Of a stretch of 64,000 nucleotides of DNA, positions 42,684 through 52,236 are shown piece by piece. The notes below the pieces were generated by a model that did no database searches, had not been told where the DNA came from, and saw nothing but the letters and a program-made list of their open reading frames with translations. Source of the stretch: Prevotella ihumii (GTDB lineage Bacteria > Bacteroidota > Bacteroidia > Bacteroidales > Bacteroidaceae). Made by a program: the position numbers and the translations under genes. Each line of letters starts with the position of its first letter. Position 1 is the stretch's first letter. The DNA lies in assembly GCF_900155655.1 (NCBI RefSeq), contig NZ_LT706987.1:2399466-2463465 (forward strand), given 5' to 3'.

Positions 42684-45600
42684 TTACTCTGCATCTTCCT
42701 GACCTATGCGGTTCTCAATGCGCTTGCCCAATACAAGGTAAGCCACAGGAGAAGCAATGAAGATAGAAGACAATGTACCGAAGAATACACCGAGAATCAT
42801 TGCGAATGCGAAGCTACGAATGCTATCACCACCGAGGATGAAGATAGAGAGCAACACAATCAAGGTAGAGAATGATGTATTGATAGTACGTGTCAATGTT
42901 TGATTGATAGAGTCATTGAACAGTGTCTGATAATCTTGTTTTGGGTGGAGTCGCATATTTTCACGAATACGGTCGAACACTACCACCTTATCGTTGATAG
43001 AATAACCGATTACGGTCAAAATAGCACCAATGAATGTTTGGTCGATTTCGAGTGAGAAACCTATCCAACCGTGACAAACAGAGTAGAAACCAATTACAAT
43101 CAAAGTATCCAACGCCAATGCAACAATAGAGCCTACTGAGAAACCAATGTTGCGGAAACGTACCAAAATGTAGATAAAGATGAAGAACAATGCCAAAGCA
43201 ACGCTTATCATGGCACCATTTGTAATATCCTTAGCCACAGATGGACCTACCTTAGACGAACTTACGATAGAACCACCTTCACGAATGTCAGGGTTCTTGA
43301 ACGCATCTACATTTGCTTGACTTACAAAGTTACCCTTCTTCAAAGCATTGTAGAGCAATGTTTCTGCGTGGTCGTCTTCCTTAGGATCGTTCGACTCGAT
43401 GTTATAGTTGGTAGATACACGAATGGTGTTGCCTTCTGTACCCAACGCAATTACATTTGTTGTTGCTTGTTTACCCTTGTTTTCACCTATTGTATTTACG
43501 AACGCACCGTTCAAAACCTTACGTACATCTTCTACGTGTACTTGCTTATTGAGGGTGATAACATAGTTGCGACCACCTGTAAAGTCGATACTCTTGCTCA
43601 AACCACGTACAAACAAGATGCTTACGAGGAAGAGTACAGCTGCAACTCCCCAAATAGTAAAGGTAGTCTTGTAAGTGCTCATAAAGCGGAAACGAGTGTT
43701 CTGCAGCAAAGACTTGCTTACAGAAGTGCAGAACTTCTGGTTCAACCACTTATCCTTCTTCAAACGATTTTCGAAAACGATACGTGTCAAGAATACAGCA
43801 GTGAAGAATGAACATACGATACCAATAATCCAAGTTGTAGCAAAACCACGGATAGGACCTGTACCTGCAACGAGAAGAATGATACCTGTAATGAGTGAAG
43901 TCAAGTTAGAGTCGAAGATAGCAGAGAAAGCATTGCTGTAACCAGCATTTAAAGCTTCCTTCAATACCTTACCAGCTCGGAGTTCTTCCTTGATACGCTC
44001 GTAAATAAGCACGTTAGCGTCCACAGCTGTACCGAGTGTCAATACAATACCCGCAATACCAGGCATAGTCAATGCCGACTGGAAAGATGCCAAAATACCG
44101 AGTGTGAAGAACAAGTTGGCCAACAAAGCACAGTTTGCCAACATACCAGGAATGAGGTCGTACATCACAACCATATATACCATCAAGAGCACGAATGCGA
44201 TTGCGAATGACCAAAGACCCTGTTGGATAGACTGTGCACCCAATGTAGGACCTACTACCTCTTCTTGTACGATACGTGCAGGTGCAGGCATACGACCTGA
44301 TTTCAAGGTGTTAGCCAAGTCTTTAGTATCTTCGATAGTGAATGAACCACCTGAGATAGAAGACTGACCACCATCAATCTCGCCATTGATACGAGGTGCA
44401 GTGTAAACAAGTCCATCGAGCACTACAGCAATTGCTTTACCAACATTTGCCTTGGTAATAGCCGACCACTGACGAGCACCATCCGAGTTCATTGACATAC
44501 TAACTTCAGGACGTCCAAATTGGTCGAACTGGTCTTTAGCGTCTGTAATAACGTCACCTTCCAATGGAGCGCGGCCGTCTGAAGTTGTTACCTTCAAAGC
44601 GTGAAGCTCGTAAACATTCTTCTGTTGGATTCCATCTGCTGGTTTAGCACTCCAACGTAAACGAAGGTCGGCAGGCAAAACCTGTTGTGCCAACTGGCTG
44701 TAAATAATCTTGTTGATAGCAGCAGTATCACGAACGCTTGCATAACCTACAATGCTCAAAGCATCACCAGGGATAAGCTGAAGCATAGAAAGCAATGGGT
44801 TAGCCTTCTTTGCTGCTGCTCTCAAAGCATCGTCCTTAGCATTTGCGCCCAATTTCTTACCCTTCAAAGAGAGCTTAGAAGCAGCTGGCTTGGTTTCAGC
44901 CTTTGCCATTTGCTTGGTAGCATCTGTAGCTGTTGTGTCTTTTGCTTCTACCTTTGTATCGCCATTAGCCAATCTTTGGTCTAACTGACTCAAGTAAGGA
45001 GCAATCTCTTGGCTGTTGTATGTTTCCCAGAACTCAAGGTTAGCCGAACCTTGGAGCAACTTACGCATACGTTCAGGTTCACGAATACCTGGCATTTCTA
45101 CCATCAATCGACCTTCCTGACCTTCAAGTTTCTGAATGTTAGGCTGTACTACACCAAATTGGTCGATACGGTTGCGCACTACGTTGTATGAGTTGTCGAT
45201 AGCTGCAGTAACCTCTTCACGGAGTGCAGCTTCCACTTCTTTGTCTGTGCTTTGTGTGCTTACTTTACCCTTCAACTGCTGTGTTGCAAAGATTTCAGCG
45301 AGCTTTCTACCTGGTGCATTCTTGTGGAAAGCATCGATAAAGAGCGAAATGAAGTCGGTCTGACTTGTTGTTTCCAACTCGCGAGCTTCCTTCATCGACT
45401 TTACGTAAGCAGCATCTGTCTTGTGATCCGCCAATACATCGACAACATCTGGCACAGATATTTCGAGAATAACGTTCATACCACCCTTTAAGTCAAGACC
45501 AAGTCCGATTTGGGTTTCAAGACACTTTTGGTAAGAATAAATACCCAAATACTTCACAGAGTCCTTGTAGTCCTGCTGCTCAATAGGGTCTTTAATCTCT

Positions 45601-45707
45601 GCTGCCTTACCATCGTAGTAGCTTGTAGCCACCGAGAACGACAAGTAGAATATACTTGCGAGCGTGAGTAAGACAGCAATACAAATTACTAATCCTTTGT
45701 TTTGCAT
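42684..45707 (-). CDS. secDF: Protein translocase subunit SecDF (fused)
   Basis: 1007 residues, SecD and SecF in one chain, as is usual in Bacteroidota. It uses the proton motive force to help Sec-dependent export. SecD half: first TM (LVICIAVLLTLASIFYLSFS), the GLGLDLKGGMNVILE motif, a long periplasmic domain with an Ala/Lys-rich insertion (about 250-305), and TLGTAVDANVLIYERIKEELR. SecF half: SKSIDFTGGRNYVITLN and YSINDKVVVFDRIRENMRL. Total about 12 TMs. A minus-strand -7 box at 45951-45958 gives a leader of about 240 nt. Confidence 0.96.
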   Translation of the reverse strand: MQNKGLVICIAVLLTLASIFYLSFSVATSYYDGKAAEIKDPIEQQDYKDSVKYLGIYSYQKCLETQIGLGLDLKGGMNVILEISVPDVVDVLADHKTDAAYVKSMKEARELETTSQTDFISLFIDAFHKNAPGRKLAEIFATQQLKGKVSTQSTDKEVEAALREEVTAAIDNSYNVVRNRIDQFGVVQPNIQKLEGQEGRLMVEMPGIREPERMRKLLQGSANLEFWETYNSQEIAPYLSQLDQRLANGDTKVEAKDTTATDATKQMAKAETKPAASKLSLKGKKLGANAKDDALRAAAKKANPLLSMLQLIPGDALSIVGYASVRDTAAINKIIYSQLAQQVLPADLRLRWSAKPADGIQQKNVYELHALKVTTSDGRAPLEGDVITDAKDQFDQFGRPEVSMSMNSDGARQWSAITKANVGKAIAVVLDGLVYTAPRINGEIDGGQSSISGGSFTIEDTKDLANTLKSGRMPAPARIVQEEVVGPTLGAQSIQQGLWSFAIAFVLLMVYMVVMYDLIPGMLANCALLANLFFTLGILASFQSALTMPGIAGIVLTLGTAVDANVLIYERIKEELRAGKVLKEALNAGYSNAFSAIFDSNLTSLITGIILLVAGTGPIRGFATTWIIGIVCSFFTAVFLTRIVFENRLKKDKWLNQKFCTSVSKSLLQNTRFRFMSTYKTTFTIWGVAAVLFLVSILFVRGLSKSIDFTGGRNYVITLNKQVHVEDVRKVLNGAFVNTIGENKGKQATTNVIALGTEGNTIRVSTNYNIESNDPKEDDHAETLLYNALKKGNFVSQANVDAFKNPDIREGGSIVSSSKVGPSVAKDITNGAMISVALALFFIFIYILVRFRNIGFSVGSIVALALDTLIVIGFYSVCHGWIGFSLEIDQTFIGAILTVIGYSINDKVVVFDRIRENMRLHPKQDYQTLFNDSINQTLTRTINTSFSTLIVLLSIFILGGDSIRSFAFAMILGVFFGTLSSIFIASPVAYLVLGKRIENRIGQEDAE

Positions 45708-46007
45708 TTTGTTTATATGTTTTAATTATTATCTTTCAACGTAGTTTGCCTCTGTAGGGTATTACTAACAAGAGACCAAGTATTAGCTTTTGCCGTGTAG
45801 AGGTTGTTTTTCACATTCCTTACACCCAACTATTGCTGCTATCTTTGCGAAGCGGTACTTGATAAATCAAGCCCTACTCTTTGCCAATCTATTGCCAACG
45901 AGCGCAATACAAACGTGTTTGTAAATTGCCGAGTGCAGCTATAGAGTATGCAAAGATAATTATTTTTTCATATTTTGGAAAATTTAAACGCTTTTATTCG
46001 TCAATTT
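45708..46007 (-). promoter_or_regulatory. Long leader region and -7 box of secDF
   Basis: Minus-strand TATCTTTG at 45951-45958 would start transcription near 45945, leaving a leader of about 240 nt. The leader contains an ACAAACACGTTTGT palindrome (near 45910) and a degenerate F-repeat segment (GGGCTTGATTTATCAAG, minus strand, near 45870). A + strand TATCTTTG (45840-45847) also occurs. No convincing small ORF was found. Confidence 0.4.
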
Positions 46008-47108
46008 TTAAGGTTTTGGGCGGTATTTTAGCCAAGTAAGCAACGGATAATGGTCCGATGCGTTCACTTTGTTATCCACTTTAGCTTCAAATGGTTCAAA
46101 TTCATCAGAGCAGAATATGTTGTCTATACGTACAAACATTCCGCTTTTATGATACGAGAACCCAGGCCCATTGCCTGTCTTTATGTAGCAGTCTGTCAAT
46201 TGTTCAGCTATCTTTCTTCGAGTATAGCTCAACGGATTATCATTGAAGTCGCCACAAAGAATAACGGGTACATTGCGTTCACGATATTTTTTAACATACG
46301 AGGTCACAGCGTCCACTTGTGGTGCACGCACTTTAGATGCTTCTCCGAGCTTATGTAGCAAGCTAAACGACTCTTTTTTAACAGCATCACCTTCAAAGGG
46401 CTTGGTTATCATACGTTTGTATTCGTGCTTGTCCTCTTCACTAAGATGATTGCTTTCGAAATGGTTGTTCACCACCAACACTTCTCGTCCGTTATAATTG
46501 ATGATGTATGCCATACTGATATTTCCTTGTGAAGCATACTTGATGCGCTCTTTTTTAAGAATTTTATACTTGCTTAGGAACATCATGTGCTGATCGCCCG
46601 TCTGCCATGTTCTGATATTATCCGAATATGGGTAAGCCGCTTTAAGTGTATCGTATATCCCTGCTCCGCCTTCGTAGTAAGCCTGTGTTTCTTGCAAACA
46701 AACAATGTCGGCTTTGCTATCAAGTATATAGCGAAGAATAGGATTTTCTTTGCTATCCAAATAGTCCCACGTATTGAAAAGAAATACATTGTAAGTCAAT
46801 ACTTTCAACGATTTAGCAGGGTGTTTCGCTGTTAAGTTGAAAGGGGTATAAATGCGTATTGAGCCATAGCATAGCAGCAAACCAACGATAGGCAACCATA
46901 CCATACGAAAGCGCACCACCGTCCACAGCACCAAGAAGCCCAAATTGAGAGCCAAGAGAAGCGGAAAGCCCAAGGGGATATTGGATAACAAAGGGTGTTC
47001 CACAGGGCTTAATTTATCAATATTTCCAACAAGAAACATCAATATAATAGCCACACCATTGCTTACCACAAGTGCCCAATAAGCTGTCGATTTGAGGGTA
47101 CGAAACAT
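46008..47108 (-). CDS. Endonuclease/exonuclease/phosphatase family membrane protein
   Basis: 366 residues. Three N-terminal hydrophobic segments (to about residue 95) anchor a C-terminal EEP domain: LKVLTYNVFLFN, ADIVCLQETQAYYEGG (catalytic glutamate), VILCGDFNDNPLSYTRR (aspartate and asparagine) and NKVNASDHYPLLTWLKY (terminal DH pair). All key residues of the fold are present. The substrate may be nucleic acid or a phospholipid/inositol phosphate; sequence alone cannot decide. It starts 7 bp after the rhomboid gene stop, so the two form an operon. Confidence 0.88.
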   Translation of the reverse strand: MFRTLKSTAYWALVVSNGVAIILMFLVGNIDKLSPVEHPLLSNIPLGFPLLLALNLGFLVLWTVVRFRMVWLPIVGLLLCYGSIRIYTPFNLTAKHPAKSLKVLTYNVFLFNTWDYLDSKENPILRYILDSKADIVCLQETQAYYEGGAGIYDTLKAAYPYSDNIRTWQTGDQHMMFLSKYKILKKERIKYASQGNISMAYIINYNGREVLVVNNHFESNHLSEEDKHEYKRMITKPFEGDAVKKESFSLLHKLGEASKVRAPQVDAVTSYVKKYRERNVPVILCGDFNDNPLSYTRRKIAEQLTDCYIKTGNGPGFSYHKSGMFVRIDNIFCSDEFEPFEAKVDNKVNASDHYPLLTWLKYRPKP

Positions 47109-47114
47109 GCTTTA

Positions 47115-48068
47115 TCACTTACTGCTGTCAAATAGTTTTTGTTTCTCTTCCTTGCTCAAACTATCGTATCCGCTCTTGCGAATTTTATCCAATATGCGGT
47201 CTATTTCGGCTTGTTCCTTGTGTTTGCGTGCGTTATAGTCCCAGTCGCTTTCGGGTTGTTGTTGCTTCGCTGTAGTATTGGTATTCCATTTGAAACCGTC
47301 AGCCCCTCCTTGCTGCTGATTTGCCGAACGATGGGTGCGATTTTCCCAATTGTTACGCATCTTATCAAAGAACTGTTGACCCTTATTTGCGCCAAAGTCG
47401 CCCCCACTATAAGGGTGCTTCTGCCAATACTTTATGAGCAAATAGCCAAAGAACATACCGCCCAAGTGTGCCAAATGAGCCACACCATCACCATTCATTC
47501 CGATGGCATAGAACAGCTCCATTGCGATAGAACCGATTATTATCCATTTTGCTTTGACAGGGAATGGGATAGGAATGATAAACATACGCTCTTCGGGGAA
47601 GCTCATCCCGAAAGCCAACAGCACACCATAAACCGCCCCCGAAGCACCTACCGTAGTCCAAAGGTTAAGATAATCGGCCATCGGAATACGTGCCGTTCCT
47701 GTGTTCACATACTCGTATTGTGCCAAATTTTCAATCATATACGAGCCATACTGCGCCAACTCTTGGCACAAGCCTGCACCAATGCCACACACGATGTAAT
47801 AAATGAGAAACTTCTTCGAGCCCCACACGTTTTCCATCACCACGCCGAACATCCACAACATAAACATATTCATCAATATGTGGGTAAATCCGCCGTGCAT
47901 AAACATATAGGTAAGCAACTGCCAAAGATGGAAATCTTCAGCCATAAAGAAGTGTAAACCAAACAAGTCGTTGAGGTCTATCCCCATACCTTTCAGTACG
48001 TAAGAAGCCGCAAAGGCAAGTACATTAATAAGGAGAAGATTTTTTGTTACTGTGGGTATATTGCGCAT
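47115..48068 (-). CDS. Rhomboid family intramembrane serine protease
   Basis: 317 residues. The rhomboid core has about six TMs, with the catalytic serine in GASGAVYGVLLAFG and the histidine in VAHLAHLGGMFFGYLL. The WGSKKF and GGFTHILMNMFMLWMFG segments also match the family (HxxxN loop). The C-terminal cytoplasmic tail (about 220-317) is long and hydrophilic, with low-complexity Gln/Asn stretches and a charged end (LSKEEKQKLFDSSK). It is upstream of the EEP gene by 6 bp. A minus-strand TAAATTTG at 48220-48227 is a possible promoter. Confidence 0.93.
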   Translation of the reverse strand: MRNIPTVTKNLLLINVLAFAASYVLKGMGIDLNDLFGLHFFMAEDFHLWQLLTYMFMHGGFTHILMNMFMLWMFGVVMENVWGSKKFLIYYIVCGIGAGLCQELAQYGSYMIENLAQYEYVNTGTARIPMADYLNLWTTVGASGAVYGVLLAFGMSFPEERMFIIPIPFPVKAKWIIIGSIAMELFYAIGMNGDGVAHLAHLGGMFFGYLLIKYWQKHPYSGGDFGANKGQQFFDKMRNNWENRTHRSANQQQGGADGFKWNTNTTAKQQQPESDWDYNARKHKEQAEIDRILDKIRKSGYDSLSKEEKQKLFDSSK

Positions 48069-48388
48069 AATTTTATTCGTTTATGGGTTTGCAATACATC
48101 GATTTATGCTTTGACGGGCAAGCCAAGACCTTAGCTTCTTTCGCCCCTCAATGCCTCGCTATCCTATGATTTTAAGCAGAGTGCGCACAAGCAAATGCAT
48201 CGCATATCTATTATAAGTGCAAATTTACTAAAAAATCCAATTAATGAGCATAAAATCAAGGAATAAGGGCTTTTTTAAAGAAAAAATTTGCATTTCTTTC
48301 ACTTTTTGTTTGTTTTCTAAAACTAAACAAGTATATTTGCAGACAAAGATAGAATAATTCATAGATAATCAATTAATAATTCAAAATT
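48069..48388. other. Divergent promoter region between rhomboid and HU
   Basis: No coding frame. Minus-strand -7 candidate TAAATTTG (48220-48227) serves the rhomboid gene, and a + promoter (48309-48339) serves HU. The segment 48230-48345 is very A/T-rich. Confidence 0.5.
48309..48339 (+). promoter_or_regulatory. Promoter of HU gene
   Basis: TTTG (48309-48312), a 19-base spacer, TATATTTG (48332-48339). The predicted leader is about 44 nt. Confidence 0.75.
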
Positions 48389-48664
48389 ATGAACAAAACA
48401 GAGTTAATCGATAAGATTGCAGCCAACGCCGGAATGAGCAAGGCTGACGCAAAGAAAGCATTAGACGCTACAACTTCAGCTATTAAGGAAGCACTCGTGG
48501 CAGGTGATAAAGTTCAGTTGGTAGGCTTCGGCACTTACTCTGTAACAGAACGTCCAGCTCACGAAGGTATCAACCCAGCTACAAAGCAGAAAATTCAGAT
48601 TGCAGCAAAGAAGGTTGCTAAATTCAAGCCAGGTGCTGAACTTACTGATGCTATCAACGCATAA
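48389..48664 (+). CDS. DNA-binding protein HU
   Basis: 91 residues, the standard size. HU is a dimeric nucleoid protein that bends DNA. N-terminal helices (NKTELIDKIAANAGMSKADAKKALDA, described in part), then the VQLVGFGTYSVTERPAHEGINPATKQKIQI arm region, with the conserved GFGTF-like motif (GFGTY) and RxxxxGxNPxT (RPAHEGINPAT). The end is FKPGAELTDAINA. Monocistronic between a consensus promoter and a strong terminator, as expected for a highly expressed gene. It lies between a rhomboid operon and tRNA-Leu. Confidence 0.97.
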   Translation: MNKTELIDKIAANAGMSKADAKKALDATTSAIKEALVAGDKVQLVGFGTYSVTERPAHEGINPATKQKIQIAAKKVAKFKPGAELTDAINA

Positions 48665-48770
48665 GCAATAGCGCAAAAGGCATACAAAGCTTTACACCTC
48701 CTATCCGCACACCTATCTTAAAGGTGCTGTAGGCATACAAGTTGTAACAACTTGAAAGGGAAACAGATCT

Positions 48771-48825
48771 AAAGGCATTTAAACGACAATTCACCAAACG
48801 AAGGGTCGCTAAATGCCTTTTGTTG
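48771..48825 (+). terminator. Intrinsic terminator after HU
   Basis: AAAGGCATTT (48771-48780) pairs with AAATGCCTTT (48811-48820), with an inner CGAC/GTCG stem, and TTTTGTTG follows. A separate CAAGTTGTAACAACTTG palindrome (about 48738-48754) lies upstream. Confidence 0.85.
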
Positions 48826-48910
48826 TATTCTATCTTTTATTCACAGCCCATTATTGTTCTGTTTTTCGGCTTTCCATCTATCCAAAATAAAACATCTATC
48901 TTTCATTTCC

Positions 48911-48993
48911 AAAACATATATGTTTGACATTGCCAAAGTTCAACTTTGACAGGGCAAAACATATATGTATTGGGTGATAAAACATATATGTTT
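48911..48993 (+). repeat. Palindrome array 5 (P1-P2-P1-P1)
   Basis: P1 centred at 48918.5, P2 (CAAAGTTCAACTTTG) at 48941, a slightly altered P1 (AAACATATATGTAT) at 48963.5, and P1 at 48986.5. Steps are 22.5, 22.5 and 23 bp, the same as array 4. ATTGTTCTGTTTTTC (near 48853) and ATTGTTCTATTTTTC (near 49066) flank it. Confidence 0.87.
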
Positions 48994-49118
48994 CAGAACC
49001 CAAATATAACCTATTGACTTTCAATTGTTTACAATCACGCTTCTTTAACATACACCTCCAACGAATATTGTTCTATTTTTCGGCTTCAAGAAATGAGGAA
49101 GAAGGACAAAAAGCATTG

Positions 49119-49314
49119 AACCCCAAGCGGTCATTAGACCAGTTTAGGCGCTTACTTTATTATTTTTGAAACTTATGAGATGTCTTTTGGATTATTTTGG
49201 CTTTATTTTACCTATATCTGCAGTCACATAGCCCGCTATGCTCCTTTGATATATGCAAAATAAATCGCAAAATAATCGCAAAATACATTCTCATTCTAAC
49301 GAGCGATTTGGATT
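49119..49314 (-). repeat. B element, copy 4 (reverse)
   Basis: 196 bp, AACCCCAAGCGGTCATTAG to CTAACGAGCGATTTGGATT, reverse orientation, with CATAGC-CC-GCTATG in the core. Ends are more diverged than in other copies. Confidence 0.88.
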
Positions 49315-49428
49315 GAACGAGGAAAAATAATAGGTCACCAACTACCATTTCTTCACATCAAGTCCAAAAGTAGCAAACCTTTTGTCCATAGGAATGAAAG
49401 GATAAAACGAAAAAAATAATCATAAATC

Positions 49429-49459
49429 TTGGTATATCCAACATTTTACATTAACTTTG
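49429..49459 (+). promoter_or_regulatory. Promoter of tRNA-Leu
   Basis: TTGG (49429-49432), a 19-base spacer, TAACTTTG (49452-49459), about 11 bases before the tRNA 5' end. Confidence 0.65.
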
Positions 49460-49469
49460 CAATCGGTTT

Positions 49470-49555
49470 GCCGCAATGGTGGAATTGGTAGACACGAGGG
49501 ACTTAAAATCCCTTGGCCAGTAATGGCTGTGCGGGTTCGAGTCCCGCTCGCGGCA
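49470..49555 (+). tRNA. tRNA-Leu (UAA)
   Basis: 86 nt with a long variable arm, as for class II tRNAs. The anticodon loop CTTAAAA (49502-49508) gives anticodon TAA at 49504-49506. The T arm GCGGG-TTCGAGT-CCCGC is perfect. The acceptor GCCGCAA/TCGCGGC has one A-C mismatch. The 3' CCA is not encoded. Confidence 0.95.
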
Positions 49556-49613
49556 CAAACTATTTAGATAGCTTATCTAAAACATTATAGAAACCTCCTA
49601 AACCCTTACTCCG

Positions 49614-50606
49614 ATGAAGCAGATAGTTTATGCGTTGTTAGTTGCCTTACTATTGGTTTCGTGTGGAAAAAAAAGCGAACATTTCAAAATCAATGGTCGA
49701 TTGTTACATATCAATCAGGGCGAATTGTATGTGTATAGCCCCGATGGAGCTATCAGCGGTATGGACACCATAAAGATAGAAGGAGGACGATTTACCTACG
49801 ACATTCCGTCGCAATATAAAGCAACCCTCATTATTGTATTTCCCAACTTTTCTACCCAAGCCATCTTTACCGAACCTGGCGAAAAGGTAGAAGTTAAGGC
49901 CGATGCGTCTCACTTGAAGGAAATGCAGGTGGAAGGTACGGACGATAACGAATTGATGAGCGACCTTCGCCAACAGATAGCATCGGTGTCGCCCCCTGAA
50001 GAGGTGAAGTTTGTAAAACAATTTATAAAAGACCATCCCGAGTCGGCAGTAAGCGTGTACCTCGTTGAGAAATATTTTATCCTCAACAATGCGCCCGACT
50101 ACAAGGAAGCCTCACACCTTATTAATATAATAACCAAGGCTCAACCCGATAATGGCAATGCCAAACGATTGAAAAATCAGTTGCAAGGCTTAGGCAAAAA
50201 TGTCGTAGGAGCAACAATGCCACAATTCACAGCTAAAGACATTTTTGGTAAAAACGTATCATCGGCTTCTCTAAAGGGCAAAGATGTAGTTGTGAATGTG
50301 TGGGCTTCGTGGAGCTATGAAAGTATGGAAATGCAACGTGCGCTCAACGAATGGGCGCAAAAAGATACTCACGTAGCAGTGATAGGCATCTGTTTAGACG
50401 CATCTAAAAAGGAAGCACGCCAATTAATAGAACGTGATAACATCAGTTTTCCTAACCTTTGCGATGGAAAAATGATGGAAAGCCCCTTGCTAAAAACATT
50501 CGGACTGAATACCATACCCGACAATATTGTTTTCAAAAATGGACGCATTGCCGAGCGTCACCTCAATGTGAATACGCTCAGACAACGTCTGCTAAATCTT
50601 TACTAA
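49614..50606 (+). CDS. DUF4369/TlpA-like thioredoxin-fold lipoprotein without CxxC
   Basis: 330 residues. A lipoprotein signal ends LLVSCGKK, so it is lipid-anchored. Residues about 22-115 look like DUF4369 (FKINGRLLHINQGELYVYSPDG, shown here in part), and about 195-330 like a TlpA/ResA thioredoxin fold (GATMPQFTAKDIFGKNVSSASLKGKDVVVNVWASW). At the active site, where WASWCxxC is expected, it has WASWSYES, so both redox cysteines are replaced by serine. It is therefore unlikely to be a disulfide reductase. cis-Pro is kept in NTIPDNIVF. yifB starts two bases after its stop. Confidence 0.88.
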   Translation: MKQIVYALLVALLLVSCGKKSEHFKINGRLLHINQGELYVYSPDGAISGMDTIKIEGGRFTYDIPSQYKATLIIVFPNFSTQAIFTEPGEKVEVKADASHLKEMQVEGTDDNELMSDLRQQIASVSPPEEVKFVKQFIKDHPESAVSVYLVEKYFILNNAPDYKEASHLINIITKAQPDNGNAKRLKNQLQGLGKNVVGATMPQFTAKDIFGKNVSSASLKGKDVVVNVWASWSYESMEMQRALNEWAQKDTHVAVIGICLDASKKEARQLIERDNISFPNLCDGKMMESPLLKTFGLNTIPDNIVFKNGRIAERHLNVNTLRQRLLNLY

Positions 50607-50608
50607 TA

Positions 50609-52156
50609 ATGCTTGTAAAAACATACTGTGCAGCGGTTAACGGTATGGAGGTAACTACCGTTACTGTGGAAGTAAGTATAACACGGGGAGTGATGTATCA
50701 CCTCTCGGGGTTGGGTGATACCGCAGTGAAAGAAAGTCACGACCGCATAGCCGCAGCCTTGCTCAATACAGGACACAAGTTTCCTTCTGCCGATATTACA
50801 GCCAATCTTTCGCCTGCCGATTTGCGCAAAGAAGGCTCAAGCTTCGACCTACCCTTAGCCATTGCCATCTTAGCCGCTAACGAGGATATGCAGACCGACC
50901 ATTTGGCGCAGTATATGCTTGTAGGCGAATTGAGTTTGGACGGAACATTGCAACCCATTAAGGGAGCATTGCCCATAGCTATCAAGGCAAGAGCCGAACG
51001 CTTTAAGGGGCTTATCGTTCCAAAGGCTAACGAGCACGAAGCGGCTGTGGTAGATACGCTCGAAGTATATGGTATGAGCAACATATCGGAGGTTATCAAC
51101 TTCCTAAATGGTAAATACCAGCCAGAGCCTTGTTATGTCAACACACGTGAAGAGTTTTACAACAATCAGTATGTAAGCGACCTCGACTTTGCAGATGTAC
51201 GAGGACAAGAGAATGTGAAACGTGCCTTAGAAGTGGCTGCAGCAGGTTCGCACAACGTCATCATGGTAGGTCCACCTGGTAGTGGTAAGAGTATGATGGC
51301 GAAACGCTTACCTTCTATTCTCCCTCCATTGGCTTTGTCGGAGAGTTTGGAGACTACTCAAATTCATTCCATTGCAGGTAAGCTGAAGAAAGATACAGGT
51401 CTGATAACCCAACGACCTTTCCGAAGTCCACATCACACCATCTCGGAGGTGGCACTCGTGGGTGGTGGCAACAATCCTATGCCTGGTGAAATAACGTTAG
51501 CACATAATGGTGTGCTTTTCTGTGACGAACTCCCAGAGTTTAACAAACACACCTTAGAGGTGCTTCGCCAACCCTTAGAAGACCGCAACATCACCATTTC
51601 GCGTGCCAAATATACCGTAACTTATCCTTGCAGCTTTATGTTTGTAGCCAGTATGAACCCTTGTCCGTGTGGCTACTATGGCGACCCAACCCACCATTGT
51701 GTATGTACACCAGGACAAATACAACGCTACTTATCGAAGATTTCAGGTCCGTTATTAGACAGAATTGATATTCAGTGCGAAATAGCTCCATTGCCTTTCA
51801 AAGATTTGTCGCAAGCTAAGGCAGGAGAGAGCAGTGCGGTGATACGCGAACGGGTAATAAAGGCACGTACTATACAGACCGAACGATTTAAGGATTACCC
51901 CGAAATACACTGCAATGCACAGATGTCTGAACGTATGATACATCAATTTGCAGAGCCTGACAGTCGGTCGTTAGACTTGCTTCGTGCAGCTATGGAGCGG
52001 TTGAAGTTATCGGCTCGTGCATACAATCGTATATTAAAGGTGGCAAGAACCATTGCCGACTTAGACGGTAGCGAGAAGGTGCAGTCGCATCACATCGCTG
52101 AAGCGATAGGCTATCGCAATTTGGACAGAGGCGATTGGGCGGAACGAGGCATCTAA
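50609..52156 (+). CDS. YifB/ComM family Mg-chelatase-like AAA ATPase
   Basis: 515 residues from the ATG at 50609 (MLVKTYCAAVNGMEV). The frame extends upstream inside the previous gene, but that part is out of family. N-terminal ChlI-like domain (about 15-140) with the GLGDTAVKESHDRIAAAL motif, Walker A GPPGSGKSMMAKRLPSILPPL, Walker B in GVLFCDELPEFNKHTLEVLRQPLE, and the C-terminal Mg-chelatase domain with MNPCPCGYYGD and RIDIQCEIAPLP. ComM proteins act as helicases extending branch migration in natural transformation; that role here is inferred. The TfoX-like gene and recA lie far away at 18.4-19.8 kb. Confidence 0.93.
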   Translation: MLVKTYCAAVNGMEVTTVTVEVSITRGVMYHLSGLGDTAVKESHDRIAAALLNTGHKFPSADITANLSPADLRKEGSSFDLPLAIAILAANEDMQTDHLAQYMLVGELSLDGTLQPIKGALPIAIKARAERFKGLIVPKANEHEAAVVDTLEVYGMSNISEVINFLNGKYQPEPCYVNTREEFYNNQYVSDLDFADVRGQENVKRALEVAAAGSHNVIMVGPPGSGKSMMAKRLPSILPPLALSESLETTQIHSIAGKLKKDTGLITQRPFRSPHHTISEVALVGGGNNPMPGEITLAHNGVLFCDELPEFNKHTLEVLRQPLEDRNITISRAKYTVTYPCSFMFVASMNPCPCGYYGDPTHHCVCTPGQIQRYLSKISGPLLDRIDIQCEIAPLPFKDLSQAKAGESSAVIRERVIKARTIQTERFKDYPEIHCNAQMSERMIHQFAEPDSRSLDLLRAAMERLKLSARAYNRILKVARTIADLDGSEKVQSHHIAEAIGYRNLDRGDWAERGI

Positions 52157-52221
52157 AAGGTTGCGCAAGCGAGTGGATATAGACATATATGATGTGGATA
52201 TAGACCTTATATTATAAGATG

Positions 52222-52236
52222 AAGGAGGAATAAGTA
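52222..52236 (+). promoter_or_regulatory. Strong Shine-Dalgarno site of the papain-like gene
   Basis: AGGAGG (52223-52228) 7 bases before the ATG at 52236. Such a full Shine-Dalgarno site is unusual for this genome and supports the chosen start. Confidence 0.6.

Noticed and set aside
50459-50608. N-terminal extension of yifB
   Set aside because: It overlaps the end of the TlpA-like gene in another frame, and the YifB family start matches 50609.
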